NCBI GenBank assembly: GCA_947574505.1 | Contig: CANPJW010000026.1 | Location: forward strand, 1-36,883 | Source of the DNA: an uncultured Bacteroides sp. | GTDB lineage: Bacteria; Bacteroidota; Bacteroidia; Bacteroidales; Bacteroidaceae | DNA length: 36,883 nucleotides | Reading direction: 5' to 3' | In this document: positions 16,769 through 25,285 of the stretch, piece after piece | Layout: the number at the start of each line of letters is the position of its first letter | Numbering within the stretch: the first letter of the stretch is position 1 | Notes under the pieces: model-generated | Told to the model about the DNA's origin: nothing | Seen by the model: only the letters and a program-made list of their open reading frames with translations | Databases searched by the model: none | Made by a program: the position numbers and the translations under genes

Positions 16769-17670
16769 ATGGATGAAATAACTAAAATTGAGACTATTGA
16801 CCAATACGACCAACTGTTTGGTCTGGAAACGTTGCACCCGTTAGTTAATGTGGTTGAATTCGCAAAGTCCACAAGGACGGTCGAATACATCCGCATGAAT
16901 ATCGGGTTCTATTGTTTATTTCTAAAGGAAGCGAACTGCGGTGACCTCAGATATGGCCGCAAGTATTACGATTATCAGGAAGGGACAGTGGTCTGCATGG
17001 CTCCCGGACAGGTCACCGGAGTGGACAAACGAAATACGACAACTCCACGGACAAATTCTATCGGCATTTTATTCCATCCTGATTTAATCCGGGGAACGTC
17101 ATTGGGGCAGACGATTAAAAACTATACTTTTTCTCTTATGAGGTGAACGAAGCACTTCATCTCTCCGACCAGGAAAAAGAAATCGTAACCGATTGTATCC
17201 ATAAGATAAAACTGGAACTGGAGCATCCTATCGACAAGCATAGCAAGCAGCTTATCGTCCGTAACATCGAGTTATTGCTTGATTACTGTATGCGTTTCTA
17301 CGAACGCCAGTTTATTACACGCAACGAAGTGAATAAACAGATTATCGAACGGTTCGATAAAATCCTCGATAGTCATTTTGAAACGAAGCCTGCCCAGACT
17401 TTCGATATGCTTTCGAATGAGACATATGCCGGACTCCTTCATTTATCTTCTGAATATTTCAATGATTTATTGAAATATGAAACAGGGAAATCATTTAAAG
17501 AGTATGTCCAGTTCAAACGCTTCGAGAAAGCGAAAGAGTGGCTGACAAATACCGATAAGCCACTTAGTCAGATAACACAGGAGCTTGGGTTTCAGAATCC
17601 GCAATATTTCAGCAGGCTATTCAAGAAAATTACCGGGTGTTCACCGAATGATTTTAGGATGCCTAATTAA
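16769..17670 (+). pseudogene. AraC-family regulator broken by a one-base frameshift
   Basis: Two frames together encode one AraC-type regulator of about 301 residues. The first part, to the TGA at 17144, is a cupin-like sensor domain (TRTVEYIRMNIGFYCLFLKE, YQEGTVVCMAPGQVTG). The second part, from about 17135, contains the two helix-turn-helix motifs (LHLSSEYFNDLLKYETGKSF and ITQELGFQNPQYFSRLFKKI) and the typical end TGCSPNDFR. Adding one T to the five-T run at 17128-17132 gives a continuous reading TFFSYEVNEALHLS. The break is a one-base deletion in a homopolymer, either a true mutation or a sequencing error. If true, the DNA-binding part could only be made by re-initiation, for example at GTG 17143. 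Confidence 0.88.
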
Positions 17671-17749
17671 AAAAAGTGTTTAATAAGAATAGAATTGGAA
17701 GTTCAAATTCTTAATCTATGTTATGAAACATACTTTTTTTCTTGGATTA

Positions 17750-17780
17750 TTTGCAGATATCACAAAAGTACGTACCTTTG
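17750..17780 (+). promoter_or_regulatory. Strong Bacteroides promoter
   Basis: TTTG at 17750-17753 and TACCTTTG at 17773-17780 are separated by exactly 19 bp, an ideal Bacteroides -33/-7 pair. Transcription would begin about 17786. It drives the short terminated leader described next. Confidence 0.8.
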
Positions 17781-17785
17781 CAATG

Positions 17786-17848
17786 TGTTTTTCATAGTAT
17801 TAGATTTAAGGTTAACAAAGGTTGGAGCAAGGCGTTGCTCCTTTTTTT
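17786..17848 (+). ncRNA. Short terminated leader RNA or small RNA
   Basis: From the promoter above, an RNA of about 63 nt would end at a perfect intrinsic terminator: GGAGCAA (17824-17830), loop GGCG, TTGCTCC (17835-17841), then seven T (17842-17848). The next gene starts only 32 bp further on at 17881, with no other promoter visible. The RNA is therefore either an attenuated leader of that gene or an independent small RNA. No coding sequence is seen in it. I recall similar A/T-rich leaders ending in such a terminator in Bacteroides genomes, but I cannot verify this here. Confidence 0.6.
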
Positions 17849-17880
17849 ATGTCCATACTCAAACTGCTTAAAAAGAAACA

Positions 17881-18798
17881 ATGAAAAGAATACTGATTAT
17901 CGGCGCTAACGGATTTACCGGACGCCAACTATTGAATGATTTGTTGGCTCATAAACAATATAACGTCACCGGATGCTCCCTGCACCCGGATATTCTTCCA
18001 ACTCCGGACAAGGCCGGAAGCTATCATTTCATTGAAACTGATATACGGGACGCGGCGGCTGTGAAAGACCTTTTCAAAAGAGTTCATCCCAATGTAGTCG
18101 TCAACTGTTCCGCTCTGTCCGTCCCCGATTATTGCGAGACGCACCACGAAGAAGCTTATCTTACCAATGTTACGGCAGTAGAGCAACTGGCACATCTCTG
18201 TGAGGGATACAAAAGCCGTTTCATCCATCTATCCACCGATTTCGTCTTTGACGGAAAGATGGATGAGCATACCGGACAATTATATACAGAAGAAGACGTT
18301 CCCGCTCCCGTGAATTATTACGGATTTACCAAATGGAAAGGCGAAGAAAAGGTTGCCGGGATTTGCAGCAACTACGCAATAGTTCGGGTGGAAATTGTTT
18401 ATGGCAAAGCATTGGCAGGTCAGCATGGAAATATCGTCCAATTAGTGATGAACCGTTTGAAAGCCGGACAAGAGATTCGCGTTGTATCCAATCAATGGCG
18501 AACCCCGACTTATGTCGGAGACGTATCGAACGGAATACAACTCCTGATAGAAAATACGACCAACGGAATATTTCATATCTGTGGGGATGAATGTATGACC
18601 ATCGCCGAGATTGCTTACCAGGTAGCAGACTGTCTGAATCTCGACCGTTCGCTTATCCATCCTGCCACTACGGAAGAGATGAAAGAAGCCACTCCCCGTC
18701 CCCGTTTCAGCGGAATGAGTATTGAAAAAGCTAAAACGATGCTTGGATACGAACCACGAAAGCTAAAAAAGATCCTTTCAGATTGGGAGATTCTATAA
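17881..18798 (+). CDS. RmlD-like sugar-nucleotide reductase (SDR)
   Basis: This 305-residue protein belongs to the RmlD substrate-binding family, like dTDP-4-dehydrorhamnose reductase. Evidence is the dinucleotide loop IIGANGFTGRQL at residues 6-17, the NCSALSVPDYCE region that matches the RmlD NxAAyTxVDxxE motif, FIHLSTDFVFDG, the YYGFTKWKGEE catalytic pair (YxxxK) and VSNQWRTPTYVGDV. It reduces a keto group on a nucleotide-bound sugar or a similar substrate. It stands alone, without rmlABC, so a rhamnose role is not supported by context. It lies behind the terminator at 17824-17848, so expression may depend on read-through. Confidence 0.87.
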   Translation: MKRILIIGANGFTGRQLLNDLLAHKQYNVTGCSLHPDILPTPDKAGSYHFIETDIRDAAAVKDLFKRVHPNVVVNCSALSVPDYCETHHEEAYLTNVTAVEQLAHLCEGYKSRFIHLSTDFVFDGKMDEHTGQLYTEEDVPAPVNYYGFTKWKGEEKVAGICSNYAIVRVEIVYGKALAGQHGNIVQLVMNRLKAGQEIRVVSNQWRTPTYVGDVSNGIQLLIENTTNGIFHICGDECMTIAEIAYQVADCLNLDRSLIHPATTEEMKEATPRPRFSGMSIEKAKTMLGYEPRKLKKILSDWEIL

Positions 18799-18867
18799 GG
18801 GAAAGGACACATTACCAACTTATTACAACAGTATTTTCCAGCTTCAACCTTTCAAGAATCTATCTTT

Positions 18868-18911
18868 ATTGCATATTTATTTTGAAAATATGCAATAAAG
18901 CCATATCTTTG
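18868..18911 (+). promoter_or_regulatory. lysO leader promoter with an 11-bp inverted repeat
   Basis: A perfect inverted repeat, ATTGCATATTT (18868-18878) and AAATATGCAAT (18886-18896), has a 7-bp spacer. It covers the -33 element TTTG (18881-18884), which stands exactly 19 bp from the -7 element TATCTTTG (18904-18911). A dimeric repressor bound to the repeat would block the promoter. It could also form a terminator for the upstream gene, but no T run follows. Confidence 0.75.
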
Positions 18912-18935
18912 CACCAAAATCTAAAAAGGTCAGTG

Positions 18936-19043
18936 ATGAATCAAATATTACAATTACATAACGCTTCTCCGACTCTTGCAGGGATATTCTCTTTCTGCAA
19001 CTCTAGTTGCGTGCATGTGCATTGGTTCAGCGGATTCATCTAA
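18936..19043 (+). CDS. Possible 35-residue leader peptide upstream of lysO
   Basis: The first ATG after the promoter opens a 35-codon frame reading MNQILQLHNASPTLAG, then IFSFCNSSCVHVHWFSGFI. It lies about 18 nt into the transcript and ends 158 bp before lysO. A GCAAC/GTTGC hairpin lies within it, near 18996-19010. An eight-T run follows at 19055-19062, and an AAGATG/CATCTT hairpin with a T run lies near 19128-19144. The peptide has no Lys codon, so simple lysine attenuation is not supported; Cys, His and Trp cluster near its end. It could be a regulatory leader peptide or chance. Confidence 0.4.
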   Translation: MNQILQLHNASPTLAGIFSFCNSSCVHVHWFSGFI

Positions 19044-19201
19044 ATTCACCCATCTTTTTTTTAAAGGAACTGCCTATCGACTTATTTTGTTACTCATAAG
19101 CAGTATTCCTACTTGATTTTCAATAAGATGTATCATCTTTTTTGAAAATGTGCAGTGTGTAATCCAATCATTCGTTTAACCTAACCAAAAATATATACAA
19201 T

Positions 19202-19480
19202 ATGTTCTCTATTATATCTACTATGTTCTTAGGAATCGGCATCGGTTATGTATTGCGTAACTGGAGTATTTTGCAAAAGACAGAAAAGACAATTTCTCTT
19301 ACAATATTCTTGTTACTCTTTATTCTCGGTGTGTCTATCGGCTCTAATAGCCTGATTGTGAACAATCTCGGAAAGTTCGGATGGCAAGCTGTCATTCTTG
19401 CTTCATCCGGTGTATTGGGAAGCCTGATTGCTGCCCGCTTGGTACTACAACTATTTTTCAAGCAAGGAGGTAAACAATGA
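19202..19480 (+). CDS. LysO-type lysine exporter, N-terminal subunit
   Basis: This 92-residue membrane protein corresponds to the N-terminal third of LysO (YbjE, DUF340), which exports L-lysine in E. coli. Three membrane helices are visible: IISTMFLGIGIGYVL, LTIFLLLFILGVSIG and AVILASSGVLGSLIAARLVL. GVSIGSN is repeated in a similar form (GISIGSN) in the next gene, as expected for two inverted halves. Its stop overlaps the start of the next gene by 4 bp. Together the two chains have 298 residues, close to the single-chain E. coli protein of about 299, so this is a split form. Confidence 0.82.
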   Translation: MFSIISTMFLGIGIGYVLRNWSILQKTEKTISLTIFLLLFILGVSIGSNSLIVNNLGKFGWQAVILASSGVLGSLIAARLVLQLFFKQGGKQ

Positions 19481-20097
19481 AAGGAAGTCTGATTGTTATA
19501 TTATTCTTTTGCATAGGCTGTGTCATGGGACTTTTCAATAAGTTCGAATTCGATACACATACCGTTTCTATGTATATACTCTACGCATTGATGCTGCAGG
19601 TGGGAATCAGTATTGGTTCTAACAAGAGTCTGAAAGCTATTGTTTCACATCTGCATCCCAAAATGTTATTGATTCCTTTGGGGACAATTATCGGCACACT
19701 GTTATTCTCGGCCCTGGCAAGCCTGTTCCTGCGTCAATGGAGTGTATTCGACTGTATGGCAGTGGGAAGCGGATTTGCATATTACTCGCTTTCTTCTATC
19801 CTCATCACCCAATTCAAGGAACCATCTATCGGCCTTCAACTGGCTACGGAACTGGGAACTATCGCCCTGCTGACCAATATCTTCCGTGAAATGATGGCTC
19901 TACTGGGCACTCCGGTTATCAAGAAATATTTTGGGAAGCTAGCCCCTATCTCAGTAGCCGGAGTCAATTCAATGGATGTATTGTTACCGTCTATCAGCAG
20001 ATATTCGGGAAAGGAAATGATTCCCATTGCCATCCTGCACGGTATCCTGATTGATATCAGCGTTCCGGTTTTCGTCTCTTTTTTCTGTAATCTCTAA
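19477..20097 (+). CDS. LysO-type lysine exporter, C-terminal subunit
   Basis: This 206-residue inner-membrane protein is the larger part of the split LysO exporter. About six helices are visible, including LIVILFFCIGCVMGLF and MLLIPLGTIIGTLLFSALA. The family's conserved stretches SGFAYYSLSSILITQF, ATELGTIALLTNIFREM and SVAGVNSMDVLLPSI are present. It is translated from an ATG that overlaps the previous stop, which suggests a 1:1 supply of the two chains. The substrate is inferred to be lysine from the family. It ends tail-to-tail with the helicase gene, overlapping by 4 bp. Confidence 0.86.
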   Translation: MKGSLIVILFFCIGCVMGLFNKFEFDTHTVSMYILYALMLQVGISIGSNKSLKAIVSHLHPKMLLIPLGTIIGTLLFSALASLFLRQWSVFDCMAVGSGFAYYSLSSILITQFKEPSIGLQLATELGTIALLTNIFREMMALLGTPVIKKYFGKLAPISVAGVNSMDVLLPSISRYSGKEMIPIAILHGILIDISVPVFVSFFCNL

Positions 20098-22646
20098 GAC
20101 GGACGAACTAATCCAGAAGCAACGAGGGCAAACTTAATATCAGCATAGGAGACATCGTCTCCTAATGCTGCTTTAATAGCAAACATCCCCATATATTCAT
20201 GTTCTTCCAAATACTTCCGTATCTTCGCCAGATTTTCAGCTTTCACCACCTGTTCCACCTTAATCTTACCCGAACGAACATACTGTTCCAAATGTCCTGC
20301 AATCGTCCCAGTCACCAAATCACGCGCTTTAGCAATTTCCTCTATGCTCATCCCTTGACAGAACATTTCATAGCTAACAATTTTTGTATCTTTCTTCAGC
20401 TCTTTTTTCTCTTCCTTTTTCTTATCTTTCTTATGCTCCTTCGCTGAAATAAATATCTCCTTGACTTCCGGCCGTTCCACTTGATTTTCTTTCATATACT
20501 TACGAACAATCCCCAGAATTTCAAGCCCATATTTCTCCACTCCTTTCGCCCCGAAATACGGTATGGCTTCCAAAGCCGCCGGAGTGTCCGGCAACAGATT
20601 GACAATTCCCATCAATGCTTTCTGCTGCATAATGACATAAGCAGGCACATTGGCTTCACGCGTCTTTTCTGTTCTCCATTCCGCCAAAGCACGATAAAGC
20701 TCCGGATGCAGAATATCCGTAGGAACATCTACTTTCACTTTCCCGGAACGACTGCTTGCCGCACGTTCTTTCCGTTCTCTTTTCTCTCCCGGAACTCTGG
20801 AAGACGAGGCAGAAGTTGAAGAATCTTCTTCGAGACTTAACATAACTTTCGCTTTCTGCTTCAGATAATCCGAAACGGTGAAAGTTGACGTACATACGGT
20901 GTCCAATAAAGATTCTTTAATGCACAACGCATCATCCAGTGTTTGCAGACGTTCATTCAATTGTTTCCTTAATTCCCTATTGTCAAGAGGCATATTGGTC
21001 TTATCGAACAAGGCACGAACCGGTTCCAACTCTTTACGAAAATATCCGGCACCGGAACGGATACGTTCCTGCAACTCCTGATTTCCGGCATAATCTTCAC
21101 TTTCATTTATCAACCGGGTATATTGGTTGCGAAAACGACGGGCAACTTCCACAATCCTTTCCTTCATGTGGGGTTCCAAAGCCTTGTATTCGGCAAGCTG
21201 CTTCGGAAAGAGCCTGTAAAGGTTTTCATCCATCATGCGGAGCAGCCGCTTATAAGCCTGCTCAATAGAATAGAAGTTAAACAAATCACTTAACAAGTCA
21301 AAGAAATAGGCCTTCTGCATATCATTCAACTGTTTGTTTCCCGGCTTATTCCGCTCCACTGCTTTTGTGAAGTTATCGACCACACTGTCGCTAATGATAG
21401 CCTCCCGGCGCAAAGGAGATTCCAGCACCATTCCGTCCAAAGTCTTGCATCGGCTCAAAGCTACATACGTCTGTCCATGCGCAAAGGAATTACGCGCATC
21501 AATAATGGCACGTTCAAACGTCAATCCCTGACTTTTATGAATCGTAATAGCCCAAGCCAGCCGAATAGGATACTGTCGAAATACTCCCGCTATTTCTTCT
21601 GTAATTTCTTTCGTCTCCTCGTTCAATACGTATTTATAATTCCCCCATTCTTCCTGCAACAGTTGAAACTCATGTTCGCTATCCTTTCCACGTACAAACA
21701 TACCCGTTTCGTTGACAGTCACCACTTCTCCAATCATACCGTTATAATACCGTTTTTCCGAAGAAACATCATTCTTGAGGAACATGATTTGCGCCCCCTC
21801 CTTAATAGTGAGAACCTCATCCGCAGGATAGGAATATTCGGGGAAATCATCCTTCACTTCAGCACGGAAACTGTAAGCCTTCCCGGGCAAAGAAGCCAGC
21901 TCACGGTCATTGATCCGCTGTGCCTGATTATTATGTGTCGTCAGACGGATATAACCTTCTTCTTTTGGGGGTTGAAAATCTCGCTGATACCGTTTGTTCA
22001 ACTCATTCAAGACTTCATCATCCGCTTTATTCTCCCGTATCTTATTCAACAGGGAAAGAAAAAAAGTATCACTCTGACGATATACCTTTTCCAGTTCAAT
22101 CGTCATATAAGTAGTTTCCCTCAGCGCACGGCTGGCAAAGAAATAGGGTGTTTCATAATAATGCCGCAACATCTCCCACTCGCTGTCTTTCACAACGGGC
22201 GCCAACTGCTGCAAATCCCCAATCATCAACAACTGTACCCCGCCGAATGGTTTCTCACGGTCACGATAACGCCGCAAAGTCGCATCCACCGCATCCAGCA
22301 AATCCGCACGTACCATACTGATTTCATCAATCACAAGCAAATCCATGCTCCGAATGATGTTACGTTTCTCTTTATTAATACGGTAGTGTATCTGTGCCGA
22401 GTTAAGAGTGGTATCGGGCACGAACGGCGCAAAAGACAACTGAAAGAAGGAATGGATTGTTACTCCGCCCGCATTGATAGCCGCAATACCCGTAGGCGCC
22501 AAAACAACCATGCGTTTAGGACTTTGTTCTCTCAATCGTCTTAAAAATGTAGTTTTTCCAGTTCCGGCTTTACCGGTAAGAAATAGATGTGTGCCTGTAT
22601 TTTCTATGAACTGCCAAGCGAGTTGCAGTTCAGGGTTATTTTCCAT
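20094..22646 (-). CDS. Pif1/RecD-like helicase with HRDC and HTH domains
   Basis: This 850-residue superfamily 1 helicase has Walker A GKAGTGKT at 25-32, PTGIAAINAGGVTIHSFF near 51-68 and Walker B VIDEISM near 105-111. Motif III is GDLQQLAPV, and the C-terminal helicase part shows LAWAITIHKSQGLTFERAI and YVALSRC. A middle helical part and a charged Ser-rich linker follow. After these come an HRDC-like domain (LYRALAEWRTEKTREANVPAY, near residues 615-700), a Lys-rich stretch and a C-terminal helix-turn-helix (CQGMSIEEIAKARDLVTGTI). Such proteins unwind DNA in repair or replication. The start is ATG 22646 rather than the upstream TTG. Promoter TACCTTTG lies on the minus strand at plus 22664-22671. 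Confidence 0.93.
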   Translation of the reverse strand: MENNPELQLAWQFIENTGTHLFLTGKAGTGKTTFLRRLREQSPKRMVVLAPTGIAAINAGGVTIHSFFQLSFAPFVPDTTLNSAQIHYRINKEKRNIIRSMDLLVIDEISMVRADLLDAVDATLRRYRDREKPFGGVQLLMIGDLQQLAPVVKDSEWEMLRHYYETPYFFASRALRETTYMTIELEKVYRQSDTFFLSLLNKIRENKADDEVLNELNKRYQRDFQPPKEEGYIRLTTHNNQAQRINDRELASLPGKAYSFRAEVKDDFPEYSYPADEVLTIKEGAQIMFLKNDVSSEKRYYNGMIGEVVTVNETGMFVRGKDSEHEFQLLQEEWGNYKYVLNEETKEITEEIAGVFRQYPIRLAWAITIHKSQGLTFERAIIDARNSFAHGQTYVALSRCKTLDGMVLESPLRREAIISDSVVDNFTKAVERNKPGNKQLNDMQKAYFFDLLSDLFNFYSIEQAYKRLLRMMDENLYRLFPKQLAEYKALEPHMKERIVEVARRFRNQYTRLINESEDYAGNQELQERIRSGAGYFRKELEPVRALFDKTNMPLDNRELRKQLNERLQTLDDALCIKESLLDTVCTSTFTVSDYLKQKAKVMLSLEEDSSTSASSSRVPGEKRERKERAASSRSGKVKVDVPTDILHPELYRALAEWRTEKTREANVPAYVIMQQKALMGIVNLLPDTPAALEAIPYFGAKGVEKYGLEILGIVRKYMKENQVERPEVKEIFISAKEHKKDKKKEEKKELKKDTKIVSYEMFCQGMSIEEIAKARDLVTGTIAGHLEQYVRSGKIKVEQVVKAENLAKIRKYLEEHEYMGMFAIKAALGDDVSYADIKFALVASGLVRPS

Positions 22647-22663
22647 GTGCTTCAAATTTTCAA

Positions 22664-22671
22664 CAAAGGTA
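22664..22671 (-). promoter_or_regulatory. Helicase gene promoter -7 element
   Basis: CAAAGGTA on plus is TACCTTTG on minus, a full -7 match 18 bp before the helicase ATG. It lies just past the atp operon terminator, so the helicase has its own transcript. Confidence 0.65.
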
Positions 22672-22678
22672 GCTAATA

Positions 22679-22714
22679 TTCTTTTTCTTTCGTCTTGATA
22701 CGAAAGAAAAAGAA
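22679..22714 (-). terminator. Terminator of the atp operon
   Basis: A perfect 15-bp stem pairs TTCTTTTTCTTTCGT (22679-22693) with 22700-22714, with a 6-nt loop. It starts two bases after the atpG stop. The stem is A/T-rich and no pure T run follows, so it may stabilise the mRNA end as much as terminate. Confidence 0.7.
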
Positions 22715-22716
22715 CA

Positions 22717-23613
22717 TCATTTCATGGAACCGCCTACGATATCCAGCAACTCATTGGTAATCGCCTGCTGCCGACTCTTGTTATACTGCTTCGTCAAATC
22801 TTGAATCAGCTCGTTTGCATTGTCCGTAGCTACCTGCATAGCTAACGTACGCGCGGCATGTTCCGAAGTATTTGAGTCAACGGCAGCAGTAAACAGTTTT
22901 TGGCTCAATACCGTTGGAATCAAGTTGGCTATCAGTTCTTCGGCATTGGGTTCGATGATATAATCGTTTGCTATTTCATGCCCTTCCACTTCCTCTTTGT
23001 TCGGTTCTTCCTCTTCATTTATGACATGGGTCAGGTCGATGGGGAGATACGTTTCACGGAGAAGAATCTGCAAGCCCATAGATTTAAAGTGATGATAGAT
23101 AATCTCTACACGATCCACCTCACCGGATACATACATTTCCATCAGGTGGTGCGCCAATTCGGCGGCTTCCTGATAAGTCGGTTTGTCGGAGAGCGTGGGA
23201 GAAGTTTCCTGTGGTTGGAACCCCATGCGCTTCACGGCCTCATCCACTTTCTTGCCTACCGGGAAAATCAAGATGTTGTCCTGTCCCAGGGTACGGTATT
23301 CGCCAACCGTTTGCAATAACATTTTGATGACGTTGGCGTTGAAAGCACCACACAGAGAGGTGTTCGAGGAAAAAGCGACAATGGCAACACGCTTCACTTC
23401 GCGTTCCTTCACATAAGGAGACTCGACAGGAAGGTCAGCGCTTAGGAAATTAGTCAGAATCTTGTTCAACTTCCTCTGATAAGGAAGCATATTCTCAATG
23501 GCTCCTTGTGCCTTGTGTAATTTGGCAGAAGCCACCATCTTCATTGCTGAAGTGATTTTTCGGGTACTTTTTACCGAATTTATTCTGGTTTTTACTTCTT
23601 TCAGTGAAGCCAT
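22717..23613 (-). CDS. atpG: ATP synthase F1 gamma subunit
   Basis: The gamma chain is the central rotor shaft of F1, turning inside the alpha/beta hexamer. The 298 residues fit the family (E. coli 287). The N-terminal helix starts MASLKEVKTRINSVKSTRKITSAMKMVASAKL, of which SVKSTRKITSAMKMVA is the family signature. The C-terminal helix ends TEHAARTLAMQVATDNANE-like (SEHAARTLAMQVATDN) and then ITNELLDIVGG. An insertion with many acidic residues (EEEEPNKEEVEGHE) is near 195-210. It is the last gene of the operon, separated from atpA by an 88-bp gap that contains a large hairpin. Confidence 0.98.
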   Translation of the reverse strand: MASLKEVKTRINSVKSTRKITSAMKMVASAKLHKAQGAIENMLPYQRKLNKILTNFLSADLPVESPYVKEREVKRVAIVAFSSNTSLCGAFNANVIKMLLQTVGEYRTLGQDNILIFPVGKKVDEAVKRMGFQPQETSPTLSDKPTYQEAAELAHHLMEMYVSGEVDRVEIIYHHFKSMGLQILLRETYLPIDLTHVINEEEEPNKEEVEGHEIANDYIIEPNAEELIANLIPTVLSQKLFTAAVDSNTSEHAARTLAMQVATDNANELIQDLTKQYNKSRQQAITNELLDIVGGSMK

Positions 23614-23645
23614 AACTTTTTAATTTAAGAATTAAAGATGAAAAA

Positions 23646-23691
23646 TGAAGAATTGTCGTGCAGTGCGAATAAAGACTGCAACAATTCTTCA
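23646..23691. repeat. Large hairpin between atpA and atpG
   Basis: TGAAGAATTGT (23646-23656) pairs with ACAATTCTTCA (23681-23691). The inner pair TGCAGT (23659-23664) and ACTGCA (23675-23680) follows after a 2-nt bulge. The loop is 10 nt. It lies inside an operon without a T run after it, so it is more likely an mRNA processing or stability element, or a small palindromic repeat, than a terminator. Confidence 0.75.
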
Positions 23692-23701
23692 TTCCCCATT
23701 C

Positions 23702-25285
23702 CTACAAATATTGTTTGGCAACCATAGCAGCAGTCTCTTCGATAGCTTTAGTCACGTTATCATCAATAACACCGGTTCTCAATACATCCAATACATCCTC
23801 TTGGTGGTTCAGTTGCAGAGATTCGATGAAGCTACGTTCAAAGTCCTGCACTTTATCCAAGGGAACATCATGAAGAAGACCGTGCGTACCGCAATAGAGA
23901 ATAGCAATCTGCTGCTCTACAGACATCGGGCTGTATTGAGGCTGAATCAACAGTCGGGCATTCTTACGTCCCTTGTCAATGGTCAAAGCCGTAATCGAAT
24001 CCATGTCACTACTGAACTTGGAGAAAGCTTCCAGTTCGCGATACTGCGCTTGGTCAATCTTCAGCGTTCCGGCAACCTTCTTCATCGCCTTAATCTGAGC
24101 GTTACCGCCTACACGTGATACGGATATACCGACATTAATAGCCGGACGGACACCTTGGTTGAACAAATCCGTTTCGAGGAATATCTGTCCGTCCGTGATG
24201 GAAATCACGTTCGTAGGGATATAAGCCGAAACGTCACCCGCTTGTGTTTCGATGATAGGCAGTGCGGTCAGAGAACCGCCACCTTTGACGATGTCTTTCA
24301 GACTGTCCGGCAGGTCATTCATTTCGCGTGCCACTTCTTCCTGACTGATAATCTTTGCCGCACGCTCCAACAAGCGAGAGTGCAGATAGAAAATATCACC
24401 CGGATATGCTTCACGTCCCGACGGACGACGAAGAATCAGGGAAACTTCACGATAAGCTACTGCCTGCTTGGAAAGGTCATCATAAACAACCAATGCATGG
24501 CGACCGGTATCACGGAAGTACTCACCAATAGCAGCCCCTGCAAACGGTGCATAATACTGCAATGCTGCGGGGTCACCCGCCGTAGCGGCTACTACAATCG
24601 TATATTCCAGCGCCCCGTACTCACGAAGTGTATTTACAATGGAAGCAATGGTAGACCCCTTCTGACCAATAGCCACATAGATACAATATACAGGGTCGCC
24701 TGCCAGAAAATTACTACGCTGGTTGATAATCGTATCAATCGCAATGGAAGTCTTTCCTGTCTGACGGTCGCCGATAATCAACTCACGCTGTCCGCGACCA
24801 ATAGGAATCATGGCATCAACAGCCTTCAATCCGGTCTGCAGCGGTTGGTTAACCGGCTGACGGAAGATAACTCCCGGAGCTTTCCGTTCCAACGGCATAT
24901 CATACAAGTCGCCACCGACCAGTCCCTTGCCGTCCAACGGTTCTCCCAGCGGATCGATGACACGTCCCAGCATCCCCTCTCCCACGCGGATAGAGGCGAT
25001 ACGATTGGTACGCTTCACGATAAATCCCTCTTTGATTCTGTCCGTCGGACCCAGCAACACAGCACCCACGTTGTCCTCTTCGAGGTTCATCACGATTGCT
25101 TTGATACCATTGTCAAACTCCAGCAATTCATTCGCTTCGGCATTCCGTAAGCCGTAGATACGGACTACGCCGTCGCTCACCTGGAGCACCGTACCGATTT
25201 CGTCAAGTTGCACATTGGCATTGATTCCTTCGAGCTGCTTGCGCAATATATCGGATACTTCGCTTACTCTTATATTTTCAGACAT
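23702..25285 (-). CDS. atpA: ATP synthase F1 alpha subunit
   Basis: The alpha chain is the non-catalytic nucleotide-binding partner of beta in the F1 hexamer. It has 527 residues (E. coli 513). The P-loop is GDRQTGKTS near residue 170, and the region with [15 protein letters not shown] is typical. [20 protein letters not shown] lies near 293, and the alpha signature [31 protein letters not shown] follows. The arginine finger region [17 protein letters not shown] is intact. The ATG shares one base with the atpH stop (TAATG), so the two are translationally coupled. Confidence 0.99.
   Translation of the reverse strand: MSENIRVSEVSDILRKQLEGINANVQLDEIGTVLQVSDGVVRIYGLRNAEANELLEFDNGIKAIVMNLEEDNVGAVLLGPTDRIKEGFIVKRTNRIASIRVGEGMLGRVIDPLGEPLDGKGLVGGDLYDMPLERKAPGVIFRQPVNQPLQTGLKAVDAMIPIGRGQRELIIGDRQTGKTSIAIDTIINQRSNFLAGDPVYCIYVAIGQKGSTIASIVNTLREYGALEYTIVVAATAGDPAALQYYAPFAGAAIGEYFRDTGRHALVVYDDLSKQAVAYREVSLILRRPSGREAYPGDIFYLHSRLLERAAKIISQEEVAREMNDLPDSLKDIVKGGGSLTALPIIETQAGDVSAYIPTNVISITDGQIFLETDLFNQGVRPAINVGISVSRVGGNAQIKAMKKVAGTLKIDQAQYRELEAFSKFSSDMDSITALTIDKGRKNARLLIQPQYSPMSVEQQIAILYCGTHGLLHDVPLDKVQDFERSFIESLQLNHQEDVLDVLRTGVIDDNVTKAIEETAAMVAKQYL

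Noticed and set aside
18936..19201. Lysine riboswitch ahead of lysO
   Set aside because: The leader is AT-rich and I do not see the multi-helix core of the L box; only an ORF and weak hairpins are visible.
21477..22544. Long plus-strand frame of 355 codons opposite the helicase gene
   Set aside because: Shadow of the helicase coding sequence; no domain and no promoter.
24155..25150. Plus-strand frame of 331 codons opposite atpA
   Set aside because: Shadow of atpA.
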